A DNA stretch of 64,000 nucleotides. Source: Aestuariivirga sp. Its GTDB lineage: Bacteria; Pseudomonadota; Alphaproteobacteria; Rhizobiales; Aestuariivirgaceae. Position numbers and translations under genes: made by a program. The notes beneath the pieces were generated by a model, which did no database searches, was not told where the DNA came from, and was given only the letters and a program-made list of their open reading frames with translations. The stretch is from NCBI RefSeq assembly GCF_020252405.1, contig NZ_JADCDA010000008.1:1-64000 (forward strand), in the 5' to 3' direction. Shown one piece after another: positions 55,203 to 63,536 of the stretch; the stretch's first letter is position 1; every line of letters begins with the position of its first letter.

Positions 55203-56228
55203 ATGACCCCTGGCCGGACACCGCCCATGCCCGAGATCGTGACCTTGCGCAGCGGCGGCCTGCGATCCTCGATCGAACTCATTCGCGAGTTGGGCCACGA
55301 CCCTGTGCCGCTGGTTCTGGAGAGCGGTCTCACGCTCGACATCTTCGAAGACCCGGAGACCGAAATGCCGCTTACGGTCGGGCTTAAGCTTCTCAACGCC
55401 TGCGTCAGGACCTCCGGGCTTCCGCATTTCGGCCTCATGGCGGGAGCGCGCAACAGTTTGGCGACCCTCGGCCTGTTCGGACATATCGCCCAGACGGCTC
55501 CGAACATCCAGACCGCGATCAATGACCTCATCGGCTTCCTGTCCGTTCATGACCGTTTCGCCAAGGGGCGGCTGGCGATTGACGGCGAGACGGCGGCGCT
55601 CGAATACGCTTTCGACTATCCGTCCATCCTGGGCGCCGAACTGGCAACCGACATCACCATCGCGGCCGTAACCAAGATGTTGCGCGCGCTGTGCGGGGAC
55701 GAATGGCTCCCGACGCGGGTGAGGCTGCCCAGGGCGCGGCCAGCGAACGCGAAGCCCTTTGTGGACACCCTGGGCGCGGACGTCGTCTTCGGCTCGAAAC
55801 TTGGCGCGATCGAGTTTCCCGCGCTCTGGCTGACGCGCGCTCTTCCTGGCGCCAATCAATCGCTGCGCGCCTATTTCGGCGGTCTTGTGAGGCTGGCGCA
55901 ACAATCCTCCGACTCGGAGGTGGAGAGGGTCCGGCGCATCGTGCGCGTCCAGCTGTTCGGCGGCAGGCCAACGGCGGAGCGCGCCGCGGCAGTCCTCGGC
56001 ATCCATCGGCGCAGCATGGCGCGCCGCCTGTCCGCCGAAGGCCTCACCTTCAAGGAACTGGTCCGCGATCTCCGGTTCGAGATGGCCTGCGATATGCTGG
56101 CGAAGTCCGGTGCGCCGATGGCCCAGATCGCCGAGATGCTTGGCTACTCCGATCAGACGGTCTTTTCCCGCGCCTTCTCTCGTCACTTCGGCCACCCGCC
56201 CAGCCATCTGCGCAAAACCCAACGCTGA
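55203..56228 (+). CDS. AraC-family transcriptional regulator
   Basis: The 341-aa regulator has an N-terminal ligand domain of the Arabinose_bd type (about 20-205) and a C-terminal AraC DNA-binding domain (about 240-338), with both helix-turn-helix units: AAAVLGIHRRSMARRLSAEG and IAEMLGYSDQTVFSRAFSRH. The ATG at 55203 and one at 55227 are both plausible starts. It is divergent from the DUF1254-fusion gene over about 155 bases, so it probably controls that operon in response to an unknown small molecule. Confidence 0.88.
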   Translation: MTPGRTPPMPEIVTLRSGGLRSSIELIRELGHDPVPLVLESGLTLDIFEDPETEMPLTVGLKLLNACVRTSGLPHFGLMAGARNSLATLGLFGHIAQTAPNIQTAINDLIGFLSVHDRFAKGRLAIDGETAALEYAFDYPSILGAELATDITIAAVTKMLRALCGDEWLPTRVRLPRARPANAKPFVDTLGADVVFGSKLGAIEFPALWLTRALPGANQSLRAYFGGLVRLAQQSSDSEVERVRRIVRVQLFGGRPTAERAAAVLGIHRRSMARRLSAEGLTFKELVRDLRFEMACDMLAKSGAPMAQIAEMLGYSDQTVFSRAFSRHFGHPPSHLRKTQR

Positions 56229-56239
56229 GTGCGCCCTCA

Positions 56240-56640
56240 AGTCATACCAAGGGACTTACGTTTTGACTCATTGGGGTTTTGATTTGGCTTGAGGTGTGAT
56301 TCCTGTTTTGGAAAGGAGATTCGCAACATGCCTTCAGCCATCCGTTTTCGCGTCGATCACTGTTCCGCCGAGCTTCGCCGGCTTGCCAGGGCATCGAGGG
56401 ACAGCAATTAAAGCCGCCGGTTTTTGTCTCTCGCGGCGGTCGCTGAAGGCCGGAGCCGGGAGGAGGCGGCGCAATGACCTGAAGCGCGTCATCAATGAGC
56501 GGTTCAACGTCGACTTTCATGAGCGTTATGTCGGCGTCATTCTGCGGAAGCTCGGTTTTTCCCACATCAGCGCCCGTCCCCGCCATCCCGGGCAGGACGC
56601 GGACGTCATCGCGGCATATAAAAAACTTCGCAGATTTACT
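56240..56640 (+). pseudogene. IS630-family transposase remnant
   Basis: A frame from the ATG at 56328 reads like the start of IS630 transposases (CSAELRRLARASRD, then SRRFLSLAAVAEGRSREEAA), but codon 28 is TAA (56409-56411) where the family usually has CAA. A later piece in another frame reads VINERFNVDFHERYVGVILR, then KLGFSHISARPRHPGQDADV, the conserved IS630 end of the helix-turn-helix region. The DNA between them is shortened, and the catalytic DDE domain is gone. The bases from about 56240 look like the left end of the element. The remnant stops just before mosaic repeat copy 6. Confidence 0.8.
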
Positions 56641-56667
56641 GAATACCCGTCTTGCGGAGGTCCCCAG

Positions 56668-56772
56668 GGCATGATCCGCAAAAGTGGAACCTACTATTGC
56701 GACAAGATCATGCTCAAGCTTTTGATCTGGCGCATGTTTCGATCAAGTGATTCGACCTGATTGGAAGATGCG
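56668..56772 (+). repeat. Mosaic intergenic repeat, copy 6 (modules A-B)
   Basis: Module A (GCATGATCCGC, then GCAAAAG with an imperfect CTATTGC arm) is followed by a degraded module B (GATCAAGTG, then CGACCTGATT). The stop codon and last ten codons of the minus-strand methyltransferase lie inside module B. It follows directly after the IS630 remnant. Confidence 0.85.
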
Positions 56773-57513
56773 CCAGGGATGTCGCCATGCGCCCTTGGCG
56801 GGAACAGGCGCAAGCGCCGGTCGGGCACGGGAAGGAAGACGGCGCAGCCGCTTGCCCTGGGCCACCGCATAAACCTGTTTTGCCGCCTCGACAATGATGG
56901 CGCCCGAGAGGGCCGGCACCAGTCGCGACCCAAGGCTCTCAATGGCGGGGGCAGCAGAGAGCATCGCCGCTCTGGTGGAGGGCGGAAAATACAAGGCATA
57001 GGACCAGGACACCACCGAGAACTGGCTTTCCTTCAGCAGGGTGGATAGCTGCGGCTTCGAAAAAGGCTGGCCATGGCCGAAGGGCGAGGTGTCGAACCTT
57101 GCCCAGACGCCGCGGCGGTTGGGCACCACCAGAAACAGGCGGCCCTGCGGCGCCAGCACGCGCCATATCTCGCGCAGCATTTCCTGGGGGGCGTCTGTCA
57201 GTTCCAGCCCGTGCACAACCAGCGCCACATCCACCACGCTTTCGAGCAGCGGCAGGTCGCATTCATCGACCAGCGCGGACTGAACTGCGCCATTCTCGGG
57301 CCAGCGAAAGACGCCCTGCCGGGCCATCATGAAGGCGAGTTGCGCTTCCGGCTTGACGATGCAATCGGATAGATAGGGCATGGCATAACCCAATCCCATC
57401 ACCCGCGCCCCCGGCAGCCCGGCAAGGCGCGGCTTCAATTGGCCCGCCAGGGAACGCCTTGTGGCCAAACCGAGCCTGCTGCCGTAGAATTCCCTCAGAT
57501 CGACAATATCCAC
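56743..57513 (-). CDS. Class I SAM-dependent methyltransferase
   Basis: The 256-aa protein has an abbreviated methyltransferase fold. The usual glycine-rich motif is weak (GARVMGLGYAMPYL, about 35-48). The post-motif regions are clear (VVDVALVVHGLELTDAPQEM; REIWRVLAPQGRLFLVVPNR), as in Methyltransf_11 proteins. The substrate is unknown. It starts with GTG at 57513 and is divergent from gloB over 63 bases. The final codons (WRIFQSGRIT) are read from the mosaic repeat, so the natural C-terminus has been replaced or extended. Confidence 0.82.
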   Translation of the reverse strand: MDIVDLREFYGSRLGLATRRSLAGQLKPRLAGLPGARVMGLGYAMPYLSDCIVKPEAQLAFMMARQGVFRWPENGAVQSALVDECDLPLLESVVDVALVVHGLELTDAPQEMLREIWRVLAPQGRLFLVVPNRRGVWARFDTSPFGHGQPFSKPQLSTLLKESQFSVVSWSYALYFPPSTRAAMLSAAPAIESLGSRLVPALSGAIIVEAAKQVYAVAQGKRLRRLPSRARPALAPVPAKGAWRHPWRIFQSGRIT

Positions 57514-57576
57514 CGCACCAAAGCCCCATCCACCACAGCAAAAAGATCATCCGGCACGACAGCATCGGAACGAGAC

Positions 57577-58350
57577 ATGCCACATCTCATCTTCCACCAG
57601 TTCATCTGCCGGTCCGACAATTACGGCCTTATCCTGCATGACGACAAGACCGGCGCCACCGCCGCCATTGATGCCCCCGATGCGGCCGAAATCGAGCGCC
57701 AGCTGGAGGCGAAGGGCTGGAAGCTCACTCACATCCTGACCACGCACCATCATGGCGACCATGTGGAGGGAAACCTGGCGCTGCAGGAGCGCTATGGATG
57801 CAGCATCGCCGGACCAAGGGGGGAAGCCTCGAAGATACCCGGCATCGGGCGGGAAGTATCCGGTGGCGATCGCTTCACCTGGGCAGACCGTGAAGTGCGG
57901 GTGATGGATTGCCCAGGCCACACGCTGGGGCATATCGCCTATCACATGCCCGCCGAAGAAGCAGTGTTCGCGGGCGACACGCTGTTCTCGCTGGGCTGCG
58001 GCCGTGTGTTCGAGGGCACGCCGGAACAGATGTACCATTCGGTTGCCCAATTCGCGGCCCTTCCGCCGGCCACGCTACTCTATTGCGGCCACGAGTATAC
58101 GCAGTCCAACGCCCGCTTCGCACTCGCTGTCGAGCCCGGCAATCTGACGCTGGCCCAGCGTGCCGCCGAGGTTGACCGGCTCAGCGCAGAAGGCAGGATG
58201 ACCTGCCCCTCGACGATCGGGGCGGAGCTCGCCGCCAACCCCTTCCTGCGCACCGGCAGCGCGGAAATCCGGAAGACCCTGGGTCTGGAAGCCGCAAGCG
58301 ACGCGACGGTCTTCGCCGCGCTGCGCGAACGCAAGAACAGCTTCAATTAG
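57577..58350 (+). CDS. gloB: Hydroxyacylglutathione hydrolase (glyoxalase II)
   Basis: The 257-aa metallo-beta-lactamase-fold enzyme hydrolyses S-lactoylglutathione in methylglyoxal detoxification. The metal motif THHHGDH is at 56-62. Other ligands are seen in DCPGHTLGHI (about 112-121), FAGDTLFSLGCGR (about 130-142) and YCGHEYT (about 170-176). The length is normal. Its last eight bases overlap the end of the convergent EamA gene. Confidence 0.96.
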   Translation: MPHLIFHQFICRSDNYGLILHDDKTGATAAIDAPDAAEIERQLEAKGWKLTHILTTHHHGDHVEGNLALQERYGCSIAGPRGEASKIPGIGREVSGGDRFTWADREVRVMDCPGHTLGHIAYHMPAEEAVFAGDTLFSLGCGRVFEGTPEQMYHSVAQFAALPPATLLYCGHEYTQSNARFALAVEPGNLTLAQRAAEVDRLSAEGRMTCPSTIGAELAANPFLRTGSAEIRKTLGLEAASDATVFAALRERKNSFN

Positions 58351-59227
58351 GCGCCGGCACGCGCTTGAACAGCATGTCCTTCGCGGCCATCAGCGCGCCC
58401 GCGGTGATGAGCAGGCAGGCGGCAAAAATCGACCAGGTGAAGGCCGCATAGCCTGCGACCGCCAGCGCCAGCGTGGACAGCAAAGGCGAGGCATAGGACG
58501 CCGCGCCGAGAACCATGATGTCGCCGTGCTTCACGCCATAGTCCCAGCTGTAGAAGGCCGCCCCGACCGGCAACAGGCCAAGACCCAGCACCGCCGCCCA
58601 TTGCGTGGCATCGGCGGGCCATACCGTCGTTTCGAAAAGCAGGTGGCAAATGGCGGAGAGCACTGCGGTGACGAGGCAGAACCCCGCCACCACGTCGGTC
58701 GGTACATTGCCGAAGCGGCGGGACAACACCGAGTAGCCCGACCAGATAAGCGAGCACAGGAAGGCGAGGGCGTGGCCCTTGGTGAAGCCTTCGGCAAGCG
58801 AAAGTCCCCTGCCGCGCGTGATGATCAGCACCGCGCCCAGCAGTCCAAGCACAACGCCGAGGATGTGATGCGGCCGGAGCCGCTCGCCCGGAAGGAAGGC
58901 CGAGAACACCACCAGGAACAGCGGCCAGAGATAGGCGATGAGGCTCACCTCCACAGCCGGCGCCGCACGGATGGCGCTGAAGTAGACGACGTGATAGCCG
59001 AAAAGCCCGGCTACGCCGAGCAGCCACACCTGCCAGCCCTGACGCAGGGCAGAGACCGCACCCTTGCGGAACGGCCACGTGAGCGCCCCCATCAAACCGC
59101 CGACGAGAAAGGTCATCGCAGCGAGCTGGAAGGGTGGCATCTTGCCGCTTGCAGCGCTCATCAGAGCGAGCAGCGCCCACATGAGCACGGCGGTGAACCC
59201 GATGAGCGTTGCCGTGGAGCGCCGCAT
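58343..59227 (-). CDS. EamA/DMT-family transporter (second of a tandem pair)
   Basis: The 294-aa inner-membrane protein has about ten hydrophobic helices in two EamA halves, with the conserved ending of half one, LGVVLGLLGAVLIITRGRG. The ATG at 59227 shares a base with the stop of the upstream EamA gene. Substrate unknown. The pair may act as separate exporters or as a heterodimer. Confidence 0.85.
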   Translation of the reverse strand: MRRSTATLIGFTAVLMWALLALMSAASGKMPPFQLAAMTFLVGGLMGALTWPFRKGAVSALRQGWQVWLLGVAGLFGYHVVYFSAIRAAPAVEVSLIAYLWPLFLVVFSAFLPGERLRPHHILGVVLGLLGAVLIITRGRGLSLAEGFTKGHALAFLCSLIWSGYSVLSRRFGNVPTDVVAGFCLVTAVLSAICHLLFETTVWPADATQWAAVLGLGLLPVGAAFYSWDYGVKHGDIMVLGAASYASPLLSTLALAVAGYAAFTWSIFAACLLITAGALMAAKDMLFKRVPAPN

Positions 59228-60141
59228 CAGGCTGCCTGCAGCCTGCGGCCAGCCAGCAGGCGGTCGCCGAAAATCGAGATTGCCACCGCGCTGAAGATCA
59301 CCAATCCGCCCAAAAAGGCCGCACGTGTGGGAACTTCGCCGGCGCCGAGCCAGCTCCACAAGGGATTGAGCACCACATCGAGCATTGCAACGAGCGTGAG
59401 CGTGACGGCCGGTACGGCCTTGGCGCCCCTGGCATACCACACGAGCGGGATGGACAGCTGCAGAGGACCCATCAGCGCAAGCAACAACATGTCGTGGATA
59501 TTGACCTGAAACCCACCCCCGGGATGGCCGCCGAAGACGTGGCCCAGAACCCCGGCCAGGAAGAAGGTTGCAAAGCCGCCGGCGCAGATTGCCGGCACCA
59601 TGTCGAAGGCGCGGTAGCGCCGCAGCATCATGGTCTGCACCGAAAACGACAGGGGCACGAGCAGGGCCACGAGGATGCCGGTGATGTTGCCGGCCGAGAA
59701 CCCATCCCAGGCGATGATTGCCACACCCGCCACCGCCATGACAGCCGCCAGCCAGGATGCCAGCGACGGCTTCTCATGGGTCAGCCAGGGACTGAGCACG
59801 CCTGCGAAGATTGGCGAAAGAGCGCCGATCACCGAAACGGTCGCGGTGCCAGCCAGCGTCAGCGAGGTGACATAGAGCGTCGAACCCGCCGAGAAGAAGC
59901 CCGCGACCGTGAGCAGGGCGGGAAGGGGAATCTCGCGGAACTTGGCAAAAGTCCGGTTGCCATAGACCGCCACCAGATAGGCAAGCAGGAACACCGACAT
60001 CCAAAAACCGCGCCAGCAGTTGATCTGCCAGCCATCGAGACCGGGCATGAAGCGAACAAATACGCCAGCGAGGCTCCAACCGGCGGTGGCGCCGAGCACG
60101 AGCAGAATTCCCGTTCCGTATCCCGGTGCGCCGGCTGGCAT
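59227..60141 (-). CDS. EamA/DMT-family transporter (first of a tandem pair)
   Basis: The 304-aa membrane protein again has about ten helices (GILLVLGATAGWSLAGVFVR at the start). I chose the ATG at 60141 because it leads directly into helix one; an in-frame start at 60216 would add a Cys/His-containing polar leader. It lies 132 bases after the flavoenzyme gene on the same strand, so co-regulation is possible, which would suggest export of a methylated amine or related metabolite. That link is only inferred. Confidence 0.82.
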   Translation of the reverse strand: MPAGAPGYGTGILLVLGATAGWSLAGVFVRFMPGLDGWQINCWRGFWMSVFLLAYLVAVYGNRTFAKFREIPLPALLTVAGFFSAGSTLYVTSLTLAGTATVSVIGALSPIFAGVLSPWLTHEKPSLASWLAAVMAVAGVAIIAWDGFSAGNITGILVALLVPLSFSVQTMMLRRYRAFDMVPAICAGGFATFFLAGVLGHVFGGHPGGGFQVNIHDMLLLALMGPLQLSIPLVWYARGAKAVPAVTLTLVAMLDVVLNPLWSWLGAGEVPTRAAFLGGLVIFSAVAISIFGDRLLAGRRLQAA

Positions 60142-60273
60142 GGCTGTCGACTGATTCGCTCCGTTCCGGGCAAAATCTTGCCCGCCGTGCCGACACTCCG
60201 CAATGCCCGCCGCCACTGCGTTCGGAAAACGGCTCGGATGTTGTCCCGGCCTTCGTTCCCGTTGCGTGAGCGG

Positions 60274-62790
60274 TCAGGCGCGCAGCGTCTTGTTCTCGGG
60301 GTCGTAGGGGCTCTCAGGGATGACCGTCGCCTCGAACATCTTGCCGAGGATCTTTATGTGGAGCGCGGTGCCCACCGCCGAATTCCCGGGCTTCACCATG
60401 CCCAGCGCCAGCGACTTGTTCACGCGGAAACCGAAGCCGCCGTTGGTGGCGCGGCCGACAAGCTGGCCATTGCGGTAGATCGGTTCGGAGCCGCGCGCGT
60501 CCGAGTCGTCGTCGCCTACGCCGTGGACTTCCATGGTCACGAAATTCCAGCCAAGGCCCTTCTGCCTGGCTTCCACCAGCGCGTCGCGGCCGATGAACTG
60601 ACCCTTGTTCGGGTGCACGAAGCGGTCGAGGCCCGACTCATAGGCATTGTACTCGATCGACAATTCGCGCGGCACGAGGCGGTAGCTCTTCTCGATCGAC
60701 AACGACGACATGGCCTTGATGCCATAAGGGCGGATGCCAAATTCCTTGCCTGCCTCCATGAGGAGATCGAACAGCGCAATCTGCTGCTCGACCGGGTGGT
60801 GGAACTCCCAGCCGAGCTCGCCCACGAAGTTCACGCGCAGCGCATGCGCCGCGCAGTGGCCCACGCTGATCTCCTTGCCGGAGAGCCACGGGAAGGCTTC
60901 ATTCGAGAGGTCGGCATCGGTCAACTTCTGCAGCACCTTGCGCGAGTTGGGGCCGGCGAGCACCAGCACGCCGAAGCGGCTGGTGATGGAATTGAGCCGC
61001 ACCGAACCATCGGCCGGGCAGAGCTTCCTCAGGTAATCGTGGTCATGGCGTTCATAAGCGCCGGCGGACACGAGGTAGAAGCGGCCTGGCGCCCACTCAT
61101 AGACCGTGAATTCCGCGCGAACCCCGCCGCGCGGCGTGAGCAGATGGCACAGCGCGATGCGGCCCATCTTCTTGGGGATCCTGTTGGCGAGAATGGAGTC
61201 GAGCCAGTCGCGCGCGCCCGGACCTGACACCTCCATCTTGGCGAAGGCCGACATGTCCTGGATGGCGAGGTTGTTCATCACGTTCCGGCATTCTTCACCC
61301 ACGAAGGGGAAGTAGTTGGAACGGCGGAACGACCACTTCTCGACAATGCGGCCATCATCCGTGGGCGGAGCATAATTGTGGTTGGTCAGCACATCCGGGC
61401 TGTTGATCTCTTCCTTGGTGAGGGCATAGGCCTTGGGCGCGAACCAGCCCGGACGCTCCCAGCCATAGACGGAGCCGAACACAGCGCCCAGATCCTTCAT
61501 GCGGTCATAGACGGGGGTGCGCTTCAGCGGGCGGGCAGCCGGACGCTCCTCATCCGGATAGTGCGGCGTAAAGACATTGGCATAGGCTTCCTCGTTCTTG
61601 GCCTTGAGGTAGCCGCGCGTCGCATAGGGGCCGAAGCGGCGGGGATCGACGCCCATCATGTCGATCGAGGGCTCTCCCTCGACGATCCATTCAGCGAGCT
61701 GCCAGCCGGCGCCCCCCGCAGCGGTGACGCCGAAGGAATGGCCTTCGTTGAGCCAGAAGTTCCTCCTGTCCCAGGCGGGGCCGATGATCGGCGAACCGTC
61801 CGGCGTATAGGCGATGGTGCCGTTATAGACCTTCTTGATGCCCACCTCGCCGAAGGCGGGAACGCGGGTGATCGCCGTTTCGATGTGGGGCGCCAGCCGG
61901 TCGAGGTCCTCCTGGAAGAGTTCGTATTCGCTCTGGTCAGACGGTCCGTCCATGTAGCAGCAGGGCGCTCCGTGCTCATAGGGTCCGAGCAGCAGGCCGC
62001 CATTCTCCTCACGCATGTACCAGGAGGAATCGGCCTCGCGCAGCACGCCCATCTCCGGCAGGCCCCTGGCGTGACGTTCGCGGATCAGCGGATGCGGCTC
62101 GGTCACGATATACTGGTGCTCGACCGGGATCACGGGAATGTCGAGGCCGACCATGGCGCCCGTCCTGCGGGCGAAGTTGCCGGTGGCGGAGACCACGTGC
62201 TCGCAGGTGATGTCGCCTTGGCCGGTCTTCACCACCCATTCGCCATTGGGCTTCTGCTCGATGCCGGTGACCGTGGTGTTGCGATGGATTTCCGCGCCGC
62301 GCGAGCGCGCACCCTTGGCCATGGCCTGGGTGAGGTCAGCCGGCTGGATATAGCCGTCATCCGGGTGCTGGATGGCGCCGAGGATGCCATCGGTCTCGCA
62401 CAGCGGCCAGATGTCCTTGACCTGCTGCGGCGTCAGCACGTTGACCTTAACGCCGATCGTCTCCGCCACGCCCGCATAATACATGAACTCGTCCCAGCGG
62501 TCCCTGGTGCGGGCGAGACGGATGTTGGAGACCTTCTTGAAGCCCACATGCTGGCCGGTCTCGGCCTCGAGCGAATTATAGAGGTTCACCGAGTACCGAT
62601 GGATCTGGCCCACCGAGTAGGACAGGTTGAACAGCGGCAGGAGGCCCGCCGCATGCCATGTCGAGCCCGAGGTCAGTTCCTTCCGCTCGATCAGGACGAC
62701 ATCGCTCCAGCCCTTCTTGGCCAGGTGATAGAGCGTGCCGACGCCGACCACGCCACCGCCGATGACGACCACGCGCGCATGTGTTTTCAT
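60274..62790 (-). CDS. Dimethylglycine dehydrogenase-like FAD/GcvT fusion enzyme
   Basis: The 838-aa cytoplasmic enzyme has an N-terminal DAO flavin domain with the GGGVVGVG dinucleotide motif (11-18). STWHAAGL holds H46, in the position of the covalent flavin histidine of dimethylglycine and sarcosine dehydrogenases. An FAO_M linker (about 375-430) follows, then a GcvT folate-binding domain (about 435-825). It probably oxidises an N-methylated amino acid and passes the one-carbon unit to tetrahydrofolate. GAGGGA lies eleven bases before the ATG. The exact substrate is unproven. Confidence 0.88.
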   Translation of the reverse strand: MKTHARVVVIGGGVVGVGTLYHLAKKGWSDVVLIERKELTSGSTWHAAGLLPLFNLSYSVGQIHRYSVNLYNSLEAETGQHVGFKKVSNIRLARTRDRWDEFMYYAGVAETIGVKVNVLTPQQVKDIWPLCETDGILGAIQHPDDGYIQPADLTQAMAKGARSRGAEIHRNTTVTGIEQKPNGEWVVKTGQGDITCEHVVSATGNFARRTGAMVGLDIPVIPVEHQYIVTEPHPLIRERHARGLPEMGVLREADSSWYMREENGGLLLGPYEHGAPCCYMDGPSDQSEYELFQEDLDRLAPHIETAITRVPAFGEVGIKKVYNGTIAYTPDGSPIIGPAWDRRNFWLNEGHSFGVTAAGGAGWQLAEWIVEGEPSIDMMGVDPRRFGPYATRGYLKAKNEEAYANVFTPHYPDEERPAARPLKRTPVYDRMKDLGAVFGSVYGWERPGWFAPKAYALTKEEINSPDVLTNHNYAPPTDDGRIVEKWSFRRSNYFPFVGEECRNVMNNLAIQDMSAFAKMEVSGPGARDWLDSILANRIPKKMGRIALCHLLTPRGGVRAEFTVYEWAPGRFYLVSAGAYERHDHDYLRKLCPADGSVRLNSITSRFGVLVLAGPNSRKVLQKLTDADLSNEAFPWLSGKEISVGHCAAHALRVNFVGELGWEFHHPVEQQIALFDLLMEAGKEFGIRPYGIKAMSSLSIEKSYRLVPRELSIEYNAYESGLDRFVHPNKGQFIGRDALVEARQKGLGWNFVTMEVHGVGDDDSDARGSEPIYRNGQLVGRATNGGFGFRVNKSLALGMVKPGNSAVGTALHIKILGKMFEATVIPESPYDPENKTLRA

Positions 62791-62895
62791 ATGGGCAAAT
62801 CCCTCAAGACCCCGAAGATTCGAGCTCACAATAGTGAGCACCATTCAACAGTCGTGAGGCAGAACGACCGGGGCAGGGCAGAATCCGACACGAGC

Positions 62896-63000
62896 GCATG
62901 ATCCTTAAGGGTGGGACCCACAATTGCGATAAGATCATGCCCAATCCAACAATCCAGCGCCCGATCCGATCAGGTGATTTCACCTGATCGGAAGATGTTT
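62896..63000 (+). repeat. Mosaic intergenic repeat, copy 7 (diverged modules A-B)
   Basis: The outer arms GCATGATC and GATCATGC of module A are intact, but the inner stem is changed. Module B is a perfect palindrome, GATCAGGTG (62968-62976) and CACCTGATC (62981-62989). It abuts the stop codon of the minus-strand DUF924 gene (TAA at 63000-63002). Confidence 0.85.
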
Positions 63001-63536
63001 TAGCCAGCAAAACCGCCCGCCTTCAGGAAGTCCAGTTCCGCCGCCGTGGACACCCGCCCCAGCACCGGATTGCGGTGGGGAAAGCGGCCGAACCGGGCGA
63101 TGATGTCCAGATGGACCTGGGCCCAATGGGCCTGATCCTGCAGTCCGATGGTCCGGAACAGTGCAACGCCCCGGTGCTGGGCATCAAGATCCTCGGCATG
63201 CTCATATGGCATAATCAGCCAGCAGGCTCGGGGCGCGGTGAGTTTCTGGTGGAAACCCTGGCCAATCCACTGCTTGGCCAGCCGCAAGGCCCTCGCGTCA
63301 GCCGCGAAGGCCAGCGGGCTGCCGCGGTGGATGTTGCGTGGCGCCTGATCGAGCAGGATGACGAGGCCCAGCGCCCCCTCGGGCGTCTCGCCCCAATGGT
63401 CGAAGGCCCCCGACCGCGCGGCTGCCAGGGCCTCACCGAAGCGCACCTTCAGCGCGCCATCGAAAGCCGCATCCTTGAAGAACCAGCGGCCCGGACCGGC
63501 CAGTTCCCAGAAGCGCGTCACATCGGCGGGTGTCAT
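63000..63536 (-). CDS. DUF924 family protein
   Basis: The 178-aa cytoplasmic protein matches DUF924 (VTRFWELAGPGRWFFKDAAF at the start; GLVILLDQAPRNIHRGSPLA at 55-75; MPYEHAEDLDAQHRGVALF later). Its role is unknown. It overlaps mobB by four bases and so probably shares its transcript. The stop codon lies at the edge of mosaic repeat copy 7. Confidence 0.88.
   Translation of the reverse strand: MTPADVTRFWELAGPGRWFFKDAAFDGALKVRFGEALAAARSGAFDHWGETPEGALGLVILLDQAPRNIHRGSPLAFAADARALRLAKQWIGQGFHQKLTAPRACWLIMPYEHAEDLDAQHRGVALFRTIGLQDQAHWAQVHLDIIARFGRFPHRNPVLGRVSTAAELDFLKAGGFAG

Noticed and set aside
59209-61227. Plus-strand open frame of 672 codons
   Set aside because: Antisense to an EamA gene and the flavoenzyme; composition is that of a shadow frame.
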